Origin: a marine gamma proteobacterium HTCC2148
GTDB taxonomy: Bacteria > Pseudomonadota > Gammaproteobacteria > Pseudomonadales > Halieaceae
Direction of reading: 5' to 3'
DNA: 64,000 nt
NCBI GenBank assembly: GCA_000156295.1
Contig: DS999222.1
Span: 2,370 to 66,369, forward strand
Position 1 is the stretch's first letter; every line of letters starts with the position of its first letter. The position numbers and the translations under genes were made by a program. Shown in pieces: positions 19,740 to 30,435 of the stretch. A model generated the notes under the pieces. That model worked only from the letters and a program-made list of their open reading frames with translations. It made no database searches and was not told the DNA's origin.

Positions 19740-21478
19740 AGGCTGTGTCTAGAAAGACGCAACCGAAGAAAACAGCGCTCTGGCGCCTTTATCTTGTCGT
19801 GGGTCTGCTGCTCTCGATGCTCTCACTGCTAATCGGTCGTGTGCTTTCTCTGCAGATCCTGGAGACCGAGCGGGGCTATGCGTTTTTGCAAAACCAGGGT
19901 GAAGCGCGGTCCTTGCGTAGTGCAGAAATTCCCGCTTATCGTGGTGTGATTACTGACAGACGGGGAGAACCTCTTGCTGTTAGTACGCCCGTCGTTTCCA
20001 TCTGGGCGGATCCGAGTCGATTGGCCGATAGTGAGAGAGTGCCTGAGTTAGCGCAGTCACTGGGTATGGAGCTGGATGAGCTCAAGGCCAAGTTGGTGCG
20101 CTATGAAGGCAAGCGCTTCATGTACCTGCAGCGGCATCGTGTGCCTCACGAGGCTCGGGAGATCCTCGGCAAGCGTTTCCCCGGTGTTTATGGCGAGCGT
20201 GAGTACCGTCGTTTTTATCCGGCCGGAGAAGTGGCTGCGCAGTTGGTGGGATTCACTAACGTCGATGACGAGGGTATTGCCGGCGTTGAGCTTGCCTACG
20301 ACGAGTGGCTTCAAGGCGCGCCCGGTAAAAAGAGATACATCAAGGACCTGCGAGGCAAAATGGTCAGGGACATCGGCGTGGTAAAGCCCGCCAGCCCGGG
20401 CAAGGATTTACGCCTCAGTATCGACCTGCGGCTTCAGCAGTTGCAGCACCGCGAGTTACGTAAGGCTGTCACCGCAGCAAATGCCGAATCCGGCAGTGTC
20501 GTCACCCTGGATGCACAAACCGGTGAAATTCTCGCCATGGTCAATTATCCGGTATACAACCCCAATAGTCGCAAGAATATGAAAGCGGCCAATATGCGCA
20601 ACCGGGCGATTACTGATACGTATGAACCGGGTTCAACCATGAAGACCATGACGCTGGTGGCGGCGCTGGAAAGCGGACGGTACACCACTACTACCATGAT
20701 CGATACCGCCCCCGGCTGGATCAGGGTCGGCCCGAAAACCTATAAAGATCCTCGCAATTACGGCGAGGTTACGCTGTCCCGTGTGATTGAAAAATCCAGC
20801 CAGGTAGGCGTGACCAAAATGGCGGTTGAGCTGGGTCATGAGCCAATATGGGAAGTCTTCCAACGCTTTGGGATCGGCGAACCCATGGGCACCGGCTTCC
20901 CTGGTGAAAGCAGCGGCATGCTGCCCAGTCGTCCGCGCTGGTACTCCACCGAAAAAATTTCCCTCGCTTTTGGTTACGGTATTACCACCACGCCTTTGCA
21001 GTTGGCGCGGGCTTACACAGTTTTCGCCGCAGGTGGACTGCAGCGCCCCGTTTCTTTGTTAGCGCTGGATGATGGCGAGTTACCTCCTGCCGAGCGTGTT
21101 ATTTCCGAAGATGTTGCCGAGCAGGTGCTAGGTGTGTTGCATGCGGTAACCGGAGAGCACGGCACGGCGCGCAAGGCCAGGGTCGGCGGCTTTCAGGTCG
21201 GAGGCAAGACCGGCACCGTGCGCAAGGTAGGCCCGGGCGGTTATATCGAGGATTCTCACGTGGCATTGTTTGCCGGTCTTGCGCCGGTCAATGACCCGCG
21301 TGTGGTCACGGTAGTGGTGATCAATGACCCGCAGGGAGAAAATTATGGTGGCGGTGCGGTAGCAGCGCCCGTTTTCTCCGCAGTGACCCGTGGCGCTTTG
21401 CGTTTACTGGGCGTCACGCCCTCTGAGTTTCCCCAGGAGCTTGCAGTGAATCGCTCACAGCGTGGAGGTGCAGCCTGA
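19736..21478 (+). CDS. ftsI: Septal peptidoglycan transpeptidase FtsI (PBP3)
   Basis: PBP3 is the division-specific transpeptidase that works with FtsW. A single N-terminal transmembrane anchor is followed by the pedestal domain and the transpeptidase domain. GSTMK holds the active serine (about S300), EKSSQVG the SxN-equivalent, and GGKTGT the KTG motif (K at about 491). It has 580 residues (E. coli 588). It overlaps ftsL by four bases and murE by one. Confidence 0.97.
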   Translation: MKAVSRKTQPKKTALWRLYLVVGLLLSMLSLLIGRVLSLQILETERGYAFLQNQGEARSLRSAEIPAYRGVITDRRGEPLAVSTPVVSIWADPSRLADSERVPELAQSLGMELDELKAKLVRYEGKRFMYLQRHRVPHEAREILGKRFPGVYGEREYRRFYPAGEVAAQLVGFTNVDDEGIAGVELAYDEWLQGAPGKKRYIKDLRGKMVRDIGVVKPASPGKDLRLSIDLRLQQLQHRELRKAVTAANAESGSVVTLDAQTGEILAMVNYPVYNPNSRKNMKAANMRNRAITDTYEPGSTMKTMTLVAALESGRYTTTTMIDTAPGWIRVGPKTYKDPRNYGEVTLSRVIEKSSQVGVTKMAVELGHEPIWEVFQRFGIGEPMGTGFPGESSGMLPSRPRWYSTEKISLAFGYGITTTPLQLARAYTVFAAGGLQRPVSLLALDDGELPPAERVISEDVAEQVLGVLHAVTGEHGTARKARVGGFQVGGKTGTVRKVGPGGYIEDSHVALFAGLAPVNDPRVVTVVVINDPQGENYGGGAVAAPVFSAVTRGALRLLGVTPSEFPQELAVNRSQRGGAA

Positions 21479-22944
21479 TGACATCTCTGTCGCTGGCAGG
21501 TGTTCTGGATATGCCGTCCTGCCCGTCTGCCGAAACCATGATCAGCGGTGTGCAGTTGGACAGTCGCCGGGTGAAGATCGGGGATTTGTTCCTGGCGGTT
21601 CCGGGTGAGATACACGATGGCCGCCAATTTATCGAGCAAGCGGTGGCCAGTGGTGCCGTCGCCATTGTCGCCGAGCCACCGGTGGCCGGCTTTGTCGAAG
21701 CGCTTCAGGTGCCTCTGGTAGAGATGCCAGAACTGCAGCAGGAGTCCGGTTTCATTGCATCTCGTTTTCATAAAGAGCCAAGTGTGAGCCTGCACATGAT
21801 AGGCGTGACCGGCACTAACGGTAAAACCACCACCAGTCGCCTGGTGGCCCAGTTGATTCGTTTGCAGGGAAAATCCTGTGGAGTGATTGGTACGCTGGGT
21901 GCGAGCCTGAATGAAGATGTGGCGCAAGGCGGCAACACGACTCCTGATGCGGTGTCTCTACAGCAGCAGTTAGCAGACTGGCGTGACCAGGGTGTCTATG
22001 CGGCGAGCATGGAAGTTTCCTCGCATGCCATGGTTCAGGGTCGGGTGAACGGGGTGGGTTTTGAGACCGCTGTCTTTACCAACTTGTCTCATGATCACCT
22101 GGACTATCACGGCAGCATGGAAGCTTATGGCCGCGCAAAATTAGCGTTGTTTGCGAACGAGGGCCTGAAGCATGCCCTGGTGAATCTGGACGATGAGTTT
22201 GGCGCCCGGGTTTGCGATGTTGTTGAACCGGGTGTTCAGCTCATCACCTACTCAGTGTCCAATCCGCAAGCAGATGTATTCGTTGAGCAGGCGGATTTTA
22301 GTGCCGGCCGGGTGACCGGTGTGTTGCGCACGCCCTGGGGAACAGGTGAGTTTGTAAGTCCGCTGCCTGGCGATTTCAATCTGGCTAATCTCGCAGCGGC
22401 AGTGAGCGCCGTTACTCTGGCAGGCGAACCGCTGGCCGAAGTTCTCAAAAATGTATCTCGTCTGCGTCCTGTGCCGGGTCGTATGCAGTCCCTGTCTAAT
22501 ACGCTGGGACTGCAAGTCATTATTGATTACGCCCACACCCCGGATGCCTTGGAGCAGGTGCTCACCGCGCTAAGGCTCCATGTCGACGGTCAATTGGTGG
22601 TGGTGTTTGGGTGTGGTGGCGACAGAGATCGTGAGAAGCGCCAGGTAATGGGCCGAGTCGCCTGTGCGATTGCCGATAAGGTGTTGGTGACTAGTGACAA
22701 CCCGCGTGGTGAAGACCCTGCGGCGATTCTTGCCGACATAGAGGTGGGCTGCAGTGGCCAGTATCTGTTGGAGGTAGACCGTTCCACTGCAATTAAACGC
22801 GCCGTTAACGAGGCGGGCGCTGGTGACTGCGTGGTAATAGCCGGCAAGGGACATGAAGATTACCAGGTGGTAGATGGCGAGTATCTTCATTTTAGTGACG
22901 AGGAGCAGGCCCTTGCAGCGTTGGCAGTGAGGGCGGGTAAATGA
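21478..22944 (+). CDS. murE: UDP-MurNAc-tripeptide synthetase (meso-diaminopimelate ligase)
   Basis: MurE adds the third stem residue to UDP-MurNAc-L-Ala-D-Glu. GVTGTNGKTTTSRL is the ATP-binding loop, and DYAHTPDAL and GCGGDRD follow in Mur-ligase order. DNPRGEDP matches the DNPR motif that distinguishes meso-diaminopimelate-adding enzymes from lysine-adding ones, so the peptidoglycan should be of the standard Gram-negative type. It has 488 residues. It overlaps murF by four bases. Confidence 0.97.
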   Translation: MTSLSLAGVLDMPSCPSAETMISGVQLDSRRVKIGDLFLAVPGEIHDGRQFIEQAVASGAVAIVAEPPVAGFVEALQVPLVEMPELQQESGFIASRFHKEPSVSLHMIGVTGTNGKTTTSRLVAQLIRLQGKSCGVIGTLGASLNEDVAQGGNTTPDAVSLQQQLADWRDQGVYAASMEVSSHAMVQGRVNGVGFETAVFTNLSHDHLDYHGSMEAYGRAKLALFANEGLKHALVNLDDEFGARVCDVVEPGVQLITYSVSNPQADVFVEQADFSAGRVTGVLRTPWGTGEFVSPLPGDFNLANLAAAVSAVTLAGEPLAEVLKNVSRLRPVPGRMQSLSNTLGLQVIIDYAHTPDALEQVLTALRLHVDGQLVVVFGCGGDRDREKRQVMGRVACAIADKVLVTSDNPRGEDPAAILADIEVGCSGQYLLEVDRSTAIKRAVNEAGAGDCVVIAGKGHEDYQVVDGEYLHFSDEEQALAALAVRAGK

Positions 22945-24308
22945 TGCGCCCTATGCGCCTTTCTGAATTGCAGGAACCTCTCCAGGGGCGCATTACCGGA
23001 GAGGATGTTTGCTTTACCAATGTCTTTACCGATAGCCGTCAGATTGCGAAGAACGGTTTGTTTGTGGCTTTGGTCGGCGAAAACTTTGATGGCAACGACT
23101 ATGTTGAAGCGGTTGCAGAAAACGGTGCGGTAGCGGCGCTAGTGAGTCGTTCCAGTTCGTCCGCTTTGCCACAGCTGTGCGTAGAGGACACCCAGACAGC
23201 GCTGGGCCGTTTAGGCGCTTTCAATCGCGACTTGTACACCGGTCCATTAGTTGCAATCACCGGAAGCTCCGGTAAAACCACTGCCAAAAATCTTATCAAT
23301 GGCGTGCTTTCCCAGCGCGGCGCTACGCTGGCCACCAACGGAAATTTCAATAACGAAGTGGGTGTGCCACTCACTTTGTTACGGCTGAGCCAGGAGCATG
23401 AGTTTGCTGTAGTTGAAATGGGCGCGGCGCGTCAGGGCGATATCAGTTGGCTGTGTGAGCTTGGTCGGCCTTCTGTTGCGGTATTGCTCAACGCAATGCC
23501 TGCGCACATGGAGAGCTTCGGCAGTTTGGAAACCATTGCCCGAACAAAGGGAGAAATTTTCGATGCTCTTGCTGCTGGCGATGTTGCAGTAGTTAATGCT
23601 GACCAGCCCTGGGCAGAAGACTGGAAGGCGCGAGCCGGAACGGCAACGATTCTAGATTTTTCGTTGAACGGTGATGCCGCAGTCGTCGCCACACAAATTG
23701 AGTCTCACGGCATTGCGGGTAGTTCATTTGTGGCAGTCACGCCAAAGGGGTGTGTTGACGTTTCCCTGCGGCTTCCGGGCGAGCACAACATAGCTAACGC
23801 TTTGGCGGCCATCGCCGTAGGCCTTGCCTGTGAGCTGGCTCTGGATGAAATCGCGGCCGGCCTTGAGTCGGTTGCACCGGTAGCAGGTCGGCTTTCAGTG
23901 CAGGTTGCCGCATCAGGAGCGCTGGTGATAGACGATTGCTACAACGCTAATCCGGGTTCGGCGCTAGCCGCCATCGATACGCTGGCTGCGAGTGAGGGCC
24001 AGGGGACGCTGGTCATGGGCGCAATGCTGGAGCTGGGCGAAAATAGCGTTGAGCTGCATCGACAGCTTGGCGTCCATGCACGGGAAGCAGGCCTGGCTCA
24101 ATTCTGGGGTGTGGGTGCTGAGCTCAAAGTTGCCGTGGATGCATTCGGGGAGCGTGGTCGCTGGTTTGAACACTGTGATCAAGCGGTCGTGGCCGCCTCG
24201 GCGTCGTTTTCACAGGGAGACACTGTCTTGATTAAAGGTTCCCGTGGTGCGCGCATGGAACGGGTATTGCAAGCCTTGGTCCCCGATCAAACGGAACGGG
24301 AGAGCTGA
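22941..24308 (+). CDS. murF: UDP-MurNAc-pentapeptide synthetase
   Basis: MurF adds D-Ala-D-Ala, made by DdlB encoded further along the cluster. [13 protein letters not shown] is the ATP loop, [14 protein letters not shown] and [10 protein letters not shown] are MurF-specific blocks. It has 455 residues (E. coli 452). Alternative ATG at 22944 directly follows the chosen ATG at 22941; either fits. Confidence 0.97.
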   Translation: MMRPMRLSELQEPLQGRITGEDVCFTNVFTDSRQIAKNGLFVALVGENFDGNDYVEAVAENGAVAALVSRSSSSALPQLCVEDTQTALGRLGAFNRDLYTGPLVAITGSSGKTTAKNLINGVLSQRGATLATNGNFNNEVGVPLTLLRLSQEHEFAVVEMGAARQGDISWLCELGRPSVAVLLNAMPAHMESFGSLETIARTKGEIFDALAAGDVAVVNADQPWAEDWKARAGTATILDFSLNGDAAVVATQIESHGIAGSSFVAVTPKGCVDVSLRLPGEHNIANALAAIAVGLACELALDEIAAGLESVAPVAGRLSVQVAASGALVIDDCYNANPGSALAAIDTLAASEGQGTLVMGAMLELGENSVELHRQLGVHAREAGLAQFWGVGAELKVAVDAFGERGRWFEHCDQAVVAASASFSQGDTVLIKGSRGARMERVLQALVPDQTERES

Positions 24309-24310
24309 CT

Positions 24311-25393
24311 ATGTTGTTGTTGCTAGCGGAATACCTGGCCCAGTATCAAAATGCATTTACTGTTTTCCAGTACCTGACCCTGCGCGGCATCCTCGCTGCA
24401 GGCACCGCACTTGCCATTTCCCTCCTGGTGGGTCCCACCATGATTCGCAAGCTGAGCTATCACCAGGTTGGGCAGGCAGTGCGCGATGACGGTCCGCAAA
24501 GTCATTTAAGTAAAGCGGGTACACCGACCATGGGCGGCGCGCTGATCCTGGTCGCTATCGCGATTGCGACGCTGCTTTGGGCTGACTTGAGCAATCCGTA
24601 TGTATGGGTTGTATTGCTTGTCACTGGCGTTTTCGGCGCAGTTGGATGGGTAGATGATTATCGCAAAGTCGTAGAAAAGGACTCCAGAGGCTTGCCCGCT
24701 CGTTGGAAATACCTTTGGCAGTCAATAGCAGGCCTGGCAGCTGCTCTTTACCTTTACCTGGCGTTTGATACGCCAGTGACCACGGAACTCTACGTTCCAT
24801 TTTTGAAAGACTTTTCGCTGACGATGGGGCCGTTGTTCGTGGTGCTGGCCTACTTTGTGATTGTCGGTTCCAGTAATGCGGTAAATCTCACCGACGGGTT
24901 GGATGGTCTGGCGATTCTGCCGACCGTCATGGTGGGTGGCGCGCTGGGTATCATTGCCTACCTCACCGGTCATGTCGACTTTGCTCGTTACCTGCAAATC
25001 CCCTACGTAGCAGGCAGTGGGGAGCTGGCGGTGTTCTGCGGCGCTATTGCCGGCGCAGGTCTCGGCTTCCTCTGGTTTAACACTTACCCCGCCCAGGTCT
25101 TTATGGGTGATGTAGGTGCCCTGGCGTTGGGTGCGGCACTGGGAACGGTAGCAGTGATCACCCGTCACGAAATCGTCTTTTTCATTATGGGCGGCATCTT
25201 TGTGCTGGAAACTGTTTCGGTGATCCTGCAGGTGGCCTCGTTCAAGCTCACTGGCAAACGCATATTTCGTATGGCGCCAATTCATCACCACTATGAATTG
25301 AAGGGTTGGCCCGAGCCGCGGGTCATTGTGCGCTTTTGGATTATTACTGTGATGTTGGTCCTGTTCGGGCTGGCGACGTTAAAGCTGCGCTAG
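24311..25393 (+). CDS. mraY: Phospho-MurNAc-pentapeptide transferase
   Basis: MraY transfers phospho-MurNAc-pentapeptide to undecaprenyl phosphate to make lipid I in the inner membrane. It has 360 residues (identical to E. coli) with about ten transmembrane helices. [18 protein letters not shown] with catalytic aspartates, and [15 protein letters not shown], which holds the conserved HHH region, are all intact. Confidence 0.98.
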   Translation: MLLLLAEYLAQYQNAFTVFQYLTLRGILAAGTALAISLLVGPTMIRKLSYHQVGQAVRDDGPQSHLSKAGTPTMGGALILVAIAIATLLWADLSNPYVWVVLLVTGVFGAVGWVDDYRKVVEKDSRGLPARWKYLWQSIAGLAAALYLYLAFDTPVTTELYVPFLKDFSLTMGPLFVVLAYFVIVGSSNAVNLTDGLDGLAILPTVMVGGALGIIAYLTGHVDFARYLQIPYVAGSGELAVFCGAIAGAGLGFLWFNTYPAQVFMGDVGALALGAALGTVAVITRHEIVFFIMGGIFVLETVSVILQVASFKLTGKRIFRMAPIHHHYELKGWPEPRVIVRFWIITVMLVLFGLATLKLR

Positions 25394-25403
25394 GGCTGAG
25401 GGA

Positions 25404-26771
25404 GTGATACAGGCAGTGGCATTGGATTTAATAGCAAGCAGTGAACATCGGGTAGTCGTCGGCCTCGGCGTCACCGGTTTGTCCTGCGCGCGCCACCTGT
25501 ATCGATTGGGCGTTAGCTTCTCGGTTGTCGATACTCGCAGTCAGCCGCCGGGACTGGAACAGCTGCGCCAGGAAATGCCTGAAGTGGCTGTTTATGCTGG
25601 CGAATACCCCGATGAGCTGATTGCTTCGGCCACTGAGTTGATTGTAAGTCCCGGTATTGCAATCGATGAGCCGGTGGTGGCGCATGCAGCGTTAGCAGGC
25701 GTTAAGGTGGTCGGGGACATTGATCTGTTTGTCCGCGAAGCGAAAGCGCCGATCATTGGTATCACCGGTTCTAACGCCAAGTCTACGGTGACAGAGCTGG
25801 TTGGTGATATGGCTCGCCGCGCCAAATTGAATGTCGGTGTAGGCGGCAACCTGGGAACTCCGGCGCTGGATCTGTTGGACGATGAGCGGCAGCTCTATGT
25901 ACTCGAGCTATCCAGTTTCCAGTTGGAAAGGGCGGGGAAATTGGGCTTGGCAGTGGCCGTTGTATTAAACCTCAGTGCTGACCACCTGGACAGGCATGGC
26001 AATATGCCGCGCTACCATCAGGCCAAACACAGAATATTTATGGGCTGTTCTACAGCGGTCGCTCACAGTGACGATCCGCTGACCGTTCCACTGTTGGAAG
26101 ATTCAGTTCCAGTAGTGGGTTGGCGACTGGGCGAGCCAGCGCTTAATGGTTTTGGCTTGCGACGGGATCAGGGCGTTGAGTGCCTGAGTCATGGCTTCGA
26201 ACTGTTGATGCCCGTCACTGAGCTTGCCATGGAGGGCCGTCACAACGTGGCCAATGCACTGGCGGCGTTGGCGCTGGGCCATGCCGCTGGGCTGCCATTG
26301 GACGCCATGCTCGATTCCCTGCGTCACTTTGCAGGACTGCCGCACCGCTGTGAACGGGTTGCGGTTATTGAGGCCGTATGCTTCGTCAATGATTCCAAGG
26401 GTACCAATATTGGCGCTACGAATGCAGCGCTTACCGGGATTGGTGGCGAACACAATATTGTGCTGATCGCCGGGGGCCAGGGTAAAGGGGCCGACTTCAG
26501 GGAACTGCGCGGTACCGTTCAAAAACATTGCAAGCACGTAGTGTTGATCGGAGAAGATGCGCCGAAAATCGAAGCAGCGCTGGCCGATGTCGTTGAGGTG
26601 ACACGAGTTGACACCATGGAGCAGGCCGTGGCTCTGGCGGAAAAACAGGCCTCGGCTGGAGATATTGTATTGCTCTCGCCTGCCTGTGCCAGCTTCGATA
26701 TGTTTTCTGGTTACGTGGCAAGAGGCGAGTCTTTTGTGGACTCCGTCGGCAGGCTTGGGGGCGATCAGTGA
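25404..26771 (+). CDS. murD: UDP-MurNAc-L-alanine:D-glutamate ligase
   Basis: MurD adds D-glutamate to UDP-MurNAc-L-Ala. The N-terminal GLGVTGLSCARHL is the uridine-binding region, GITGSNAKSTVTEL the ATP loop, and GLPHRCERV and FVNDSKGTN the C-terminal signature. Note AKST in place of the usual GKST in the ATP loop, as is seen in gammaproteobacterial MurD. The start is GTG at 25404 with GGGCTGAGGGA before it. It overlaps ftsW by four bases. Confidence 0.96.
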   Translation: MIQAVALDLIASSEHRVVVGLGVTGLSCARHLYRLGVSFSVVDTRSQPPGLEQLRQEMPEVAVYAGEYPDELIASATELIVSPGIAIDEPVVAHAALAGVKVVGDIDLFVREAKAPIIGITGSNAKSTVTELVGDMARRAKLNVGVGGNLGTPALDLLDDERQLYVLELSSFQLERAGKLGLAVAVVLNLSADHLDRHGNMPRYHQAKHRIFMGCSTAVAHSDDPLTVPLLEDSVPVVGWRLGEPALNGFGLRRDQGVECLSHGFELLMPVTELAMEGRHNVANALAALALGHAAGLPLDAMLDSLRHFAGLPHRCERVAVIEAVCFVNDSKGTNIGATNAALTGIGGEHNIVLIAGGQGKGADFRELRGTVQKHCKHVVLIGEDAPKIEAALADVVEVTRVDTMEQAVALAEKQASAGDIVLLSPACASFDMFSGYVARGESFVDSVGRLGGDQ

Positions 26772-27907
26772 ATCGAGCCGTGCCCACTCCAGCCGCACTA
26801 ATGCCAGATCCAGGCATTATCGTGCTTGGCCTGTCACTGGTGCTGGTCGGTTTGATTGCGATTAGCTCCGCGTCTATCGAATACGCGCAGATCAATTACA
26901 ACAGCACCACTTTTCACACCAAGCGCCACTTGATCTACATGGTCGTCGCCGGGATTGCCTCGGTTGCAGTGTACCGAATTCCCCTGCAGTTCTGGGAGGA
27001 GACGGGCTGGATATGGTTGTTCGCAGCGCTGGGCCTGTTAATTCTTGTACTGATTCCGGGAGTTGGTCGTGAGGTTAATGGCAGCCAGCGCTGGTTACCC
27101 CTGGGTCCTTTTACCCTGCAGCCGTCTGAGTTTGCCAAGCTGGCTATGATTGTTTACCTGGCCGGTTACATGGTGCGCAGGGAACATGAGGTTCGTCACC
27201 AGTGGCAGGGTTTTCTCAAGCCCATGGCCGTGCTGTTCGCCGCCACCTTATTGCTGATGGTAGAGCCCGATTTCGGGGCCACGGTTATCGTCGCTGGCAG
27301 TGCCTTTGGCATGTTGTTCCTTGCCGGGGTAAAGCTCGGCCACTTCCTGGTAGTGCTTGCAGGTGCGCTCGGTGCGCTGTTGGTATTGGTTGTCAGCGAA
27401 CCCTATAGAGTGAAGCGTTTGACGGCATATACAGACCCTTGGGCTGATCCTTATGACACTGGCTTTCAACTAACCCAGTCGTTGATCGCCTTTGGTAGAG
27501 GCGAGTGGTTTGGCGTTGGCCTGGGTAACAGTGTGCAGAAGTTGTTTTATCTGCCCGAGGCCCACACTGATTTTGTGTTCTCTATCTGGGCCGAGGAAAC
27601 CGGTTTTATCGGCGCCCTGACGGTCATTTTGCTCTACGCCGCCCTGATTGGTCGAGTGCTCTGGGTGGGCCGCGCAGCACAACTGGCGAATTATCCGTTC
27701 GGCGCTTACCTCTGCTATGGCATTGCGCTGGTTTTTTCAGGCCAGGCCTTTGTCAATATGGGCGTGAGTTCAGGCTTGCTCCCTACCAAAGGCTTAACCC
27801 TTCCTTTCGTCAGCTACGGTGGCACCAGTCTGATTATCTGCTGTGTCATGTTAGCTCTGGTATTGCGCGTTGATTGCCAGGTGCGCTTATCGGGGGGGCG
27901 ATCATGA
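26768..27907 (+). CDS. ftsW: Septal peptidoglycan glycosyltransferase FtsW (SEDS)
   Basis: FtsW polymerises lipid II at the septum as partner of FtsI. About ten transmembrane segments are visible over 379 residues; GSQRWLPLGPFTLQPSEFAKLA, the SEDS signature, and the C-terminal PTKGLTLPFVSYGG are intact. The start is GTG at 26768. It overlaps murG by four bases. Confidence 0.97.
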   Translation: MNRAVPTPAALMPDPGIIVLGLSLVLVGLIAISSASIEYAQINYNSTTFHTKRHLIYMVVAGIASVAVYRIPLQFWEETGWIWLFAALGLLILVLIPGVGREVNGSQRWLPLGPFTLQPSEFAKLAMIVYLAGYMVRREHEVRHQWQGFLKPMAVLFAATLLLMVEPDFGATVIVAGSAFGMLFLAGVKLGHFLVVLAGALGALLVLVVSEPYRVKRLTAYTDPWADPYDTGFQLTQSLIAFGRGEWFGVGLGNSVQKLFYLPEAHTDFVFSIWAEETGFIGALTVILLYAALIGRVLWVGRAAQLANYPFGAYLCYGIALVFSGQAFVNMGVSSGLLPTKGLTLPFVSYGGTSLIICCVMLALVLRVDCQVRLSGGRS

Positions 27908-29012
27908 GCAGCGGCCTCAAGGGCAAAGTGCTGGTGATGGCCGGTGGCACGGGAGGTCATGTTTACCCAGCCCTGGCTGTCGCAAGTGAGTTGCGCGTGC
28001 GAGGTTATCTGATTGAGTGGGTAGGCACCCGACGAGGGTTGGAACATCGTGTTGTGCCCGCTGCTGGCTTCCCCATTCATTATCTTTCTGTGCGAGGCGT
28101 TCGTGGCAAAGGGGTTATAGACCGCCTGATGGGACTGCTGTTTCTGGCGTGGTCTTCTCTGCAGGCCTTATGGATGATGCTGCGCAGTCGACCGAACTGC
28201 GTCGTTGGTATGGGTGGCTACGTGGCGGGTCCTGCGGGAGTTGCCGCGTGGTTGTTTCGCCGTCCGCTGTTAATACACGAACAGAATGCGGTGGCGGGCA
28301 CCACCAATCGGCTGCTGGCTCCAATGGCTAAATCTGTAATTGCGGGCTTCCCGAGTGCTTTTCGAGATGATATTGAATTTGAAGTGATTGGAAACCCGGT
28401 GAGGGAAGCGCTGGTAGAGGCTGCAGCAGCAGCGCAGTACAACTACAACGGCAAGCGTCCGCTGCGTTTGCTGGTGTTGGGGGGAAGCCTGGGCGCCAAA
28501 CCAATAAACGATGCATTGCCAGGTGTGGTTCGCCGCTTGTTGCGCGGACGCCGAGTCGACCCGACTGAAGTTTGGCACCAAACCGGCGATGCCCATGCAC
28601 AGACTGTGATCAAAAGTTATGGCGATTTGATTAGCGATACGGTGCGTGTTGTGCCCTTTATCGAGGATATGGCCGCAGCATACGCCTGGGCGGACGTGGT
28701 GATTTGTCGGGCGGGAGCACTGACAGTTTCTGAACTTGCGGTGATGGGCGGCCTTCCGTGCTCGTGCCGTTACCCCACGCGATCGATGACCATCAGACGG
28801 CTAACGCCCACTCCCTGGCTGATCGCGGTGGCGCCATCCTGTTGCCGCAGAGCGACATGACTGAAGACGCTTTGATTATCGCGTTGCGCGCCTACATGGA
28901 CCACCCCGAGCGTTTGCGCACCATGGCAGAGGCGGCTCGAAAAGCCGCGGCTCCCGAGGCTACACAGCAAGTGGCCGATGAAGTGGAGGCGCTGATTGAT
29001 GCCGCTCGATAA
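27904..29012 (+). CDS. murG: UDP-GlcNAc:lipid I GlcNAc transferase, reading frame broken by a one-base deletion
   Basis: MurG makes lipid II from lipid [15 protein letters not shown], the [12 protein letters not shown] segment and [12 protein letters not shown] are hallmark sites. The first frame runs from ATG 27904 past ELAVMG and then turns into a non-MurG tail that stops at 28858-28860. The typical C-terminus ([25 protein letters not shown]) continues in another frame from about 28750 to 29012. Adding one G to the G run at 28746-28748 reads [16 protein letters not shown] without a break and gives about 369 residues (E. coli 355). Since MurG is essential, a base-calling error is the simplest cause. 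Confidence 0.93.
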
Positions 29013-30435
29013 GAACGTTTACACAGTCCCCGAAATGCGCCGCATTCGCCGCATTCACATGATTGGTGTGGGCGGCACGGGCATGAGTGGCATTGCCGAG
29101 GTATTGGTTAATCTGGGGTATCAGGTGGCCGGTTCCGATTTGAGGGAGAGTCCGGTCACTGAGCGCCTGCGTGACAGAGGTGTTGAAGTGTTCATTGGAC
29201 ATCGCGCCGCAAATGTCGGAACTGCTGATGTGGTAGTGAGTTCCAGTGCCGTCGATGAAAGCAACGCGGAGGTGGTCGCCGCAAGAGAAGCCCGCATACC
29301 GGTCGTGCCTCGCGCAGAAATGCTCGCGGAACTGATGCGCTATCGCCATGGTATTGCGGTAGCCGGTACACACGGCAAAACGACTACCACCAGCCTGATT
29401 GCCAATGTCTTTGGCGAAGCTGGTTTGGACCCAACCTTTGTGATCGGTGGCCTGGTGAACAGTGTTGGCAGCAATGCGCAACTCGGTGCCAGTCGATTCC
29501 TGATTGCTGAGGCCGATGAAAGTGATGCCTCGTTTCTTCATCTGCAGCCCATGGTTACCGTGGTGACGAATATCGAAGCTGATCATATGGACACCTATGG
29601 CGGTGACTTCGCGGTTTTACGCAGAACTTTCCTCGAGTTTTTGCACAATCTGCCCTTTTACGGTGTGGCGGTACTTTGCATTGATGACCCGGTTATAAGA
29701 GAGCTGCTTCCCGAGGTTAGTCGGCAGGTGGTTACCTACGGATTTGCAGATGATGCCGATTTTCGGATCAGCAATATGCAGCGCGACGGCTTGACCACCG
29801 GATTTACTATTAACCGTCCTTCTAACGAGCCACTGCCAGTCACCCTGAATATGCCGGGTCTGCATAACGTGCTCAACGCTGCCGCAACGGTGGCTGTGGC
29901 TTGCGATGAAGGATTGGAGGACGAAGCGATTCAGTCAGGATTGGCAGGCTTTGCCGGCGTTGGACGACGCTTTACCCGCATGGGTGAGCTGAATTTGCCT
30001 GGCGGCACTGCCTTGTTGGTCGATGACTATGGCCATCATCCCACCGAGGTGCGTGCCACGCTGGATTCGGCGCGACAGGCCTGGCCGGAGCAACGGGTTG
30101 TGATGGTTTATCAGCCCCATCGCTACTCCCGGACCCGTGACCTGTATGACGATTTTGTATCGGTACTTTCGCGTTGCGATGTGTTGATTTTGTTGGAGGT
30201 CTACGCGGCGGGGGAGGAAGCCATTCCCGGTGCTGACAGTCGCAGCCTGGCTCGCAGCATTCGTCAGCGCGGGCAGCTGGAGCCGATTTTTGTCGAAAAC
30301 ATCGAAGATGTGCCACAAATACTTTGTTCGGTAGTAGAGCAGGGTGATGTTGTCGTTACCCAGGGAGCGGGCAATATTGGCGCACTGTCCAAAGAGCTTG
30401 CCGCGATGAGCTTTGAGCAGGGAGCACGGTCATGA
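28999..30435 (+). CDS. murC: UDP-N-acetylmuramate:L-alanine ligase
   Basis: MurC adds the first stem residue, L-Ala. [15 protein letters not shown] is the nucleotide-binding N-terminus, [12 protein letters not shown] the ATP loop, and [10 protein letters not shown] and QPHRYSRT the later Mur-ligase motifs. ATG at 28999 (478 residues) is chosen over TTG at 28996 because GGAGG at 28985-28989 precedes it. It overlaps the restored murG frame by 14 bases. Confidence 0.97.
   Translation: MPLDKNVYTVPEMRRIRRIHMIGVGGTGMSGIAEVLVNLGYQVAGSDLRESPVTERLRDRGVEVFIGHRAANVGTADVVVSSSAVDESNAEVVAAREARIPVVPRAEMLAELMRYRHGIAVAGTHGKTTTTSLIANVFGEAGLDPTFVIGGLVNSVGSNAQLGASRFLIAEADESDASFLHLQPMVTVVTNIEADHMDTYGGDFAVLRRTFLEFLHNLPFYGVAVLCIDDPVIRELLPEVSRQVVTYGFADDADFRISNMQRDGLTTGFTINRPSNEPLPVTLNMPGLHNVLNAAATVAVACDEGLEDEAIQSGLAGFAGVGRRFTRMGELNLPGGTALLVDDYGHHPTEVRATLDSARQAWPEQRVVMVYQPHRYSRTRDLYDDFVSVLSRCDVLILLEVYAAGEEAIPGADSRSLARSIRQRGQLEPIFVENIEDVPQILCSVVEQGDVVVTQGAGNIGALSKELAAMSFEQGARS

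Noticed and set aside
28746-28860. Programmed ribosomal frameshift in murG
   Set aside because: No slippery heptamer, internal ribosome-like site or downstream pseudoknot is apparent, and a missing G in a G run is a common sequencing error.
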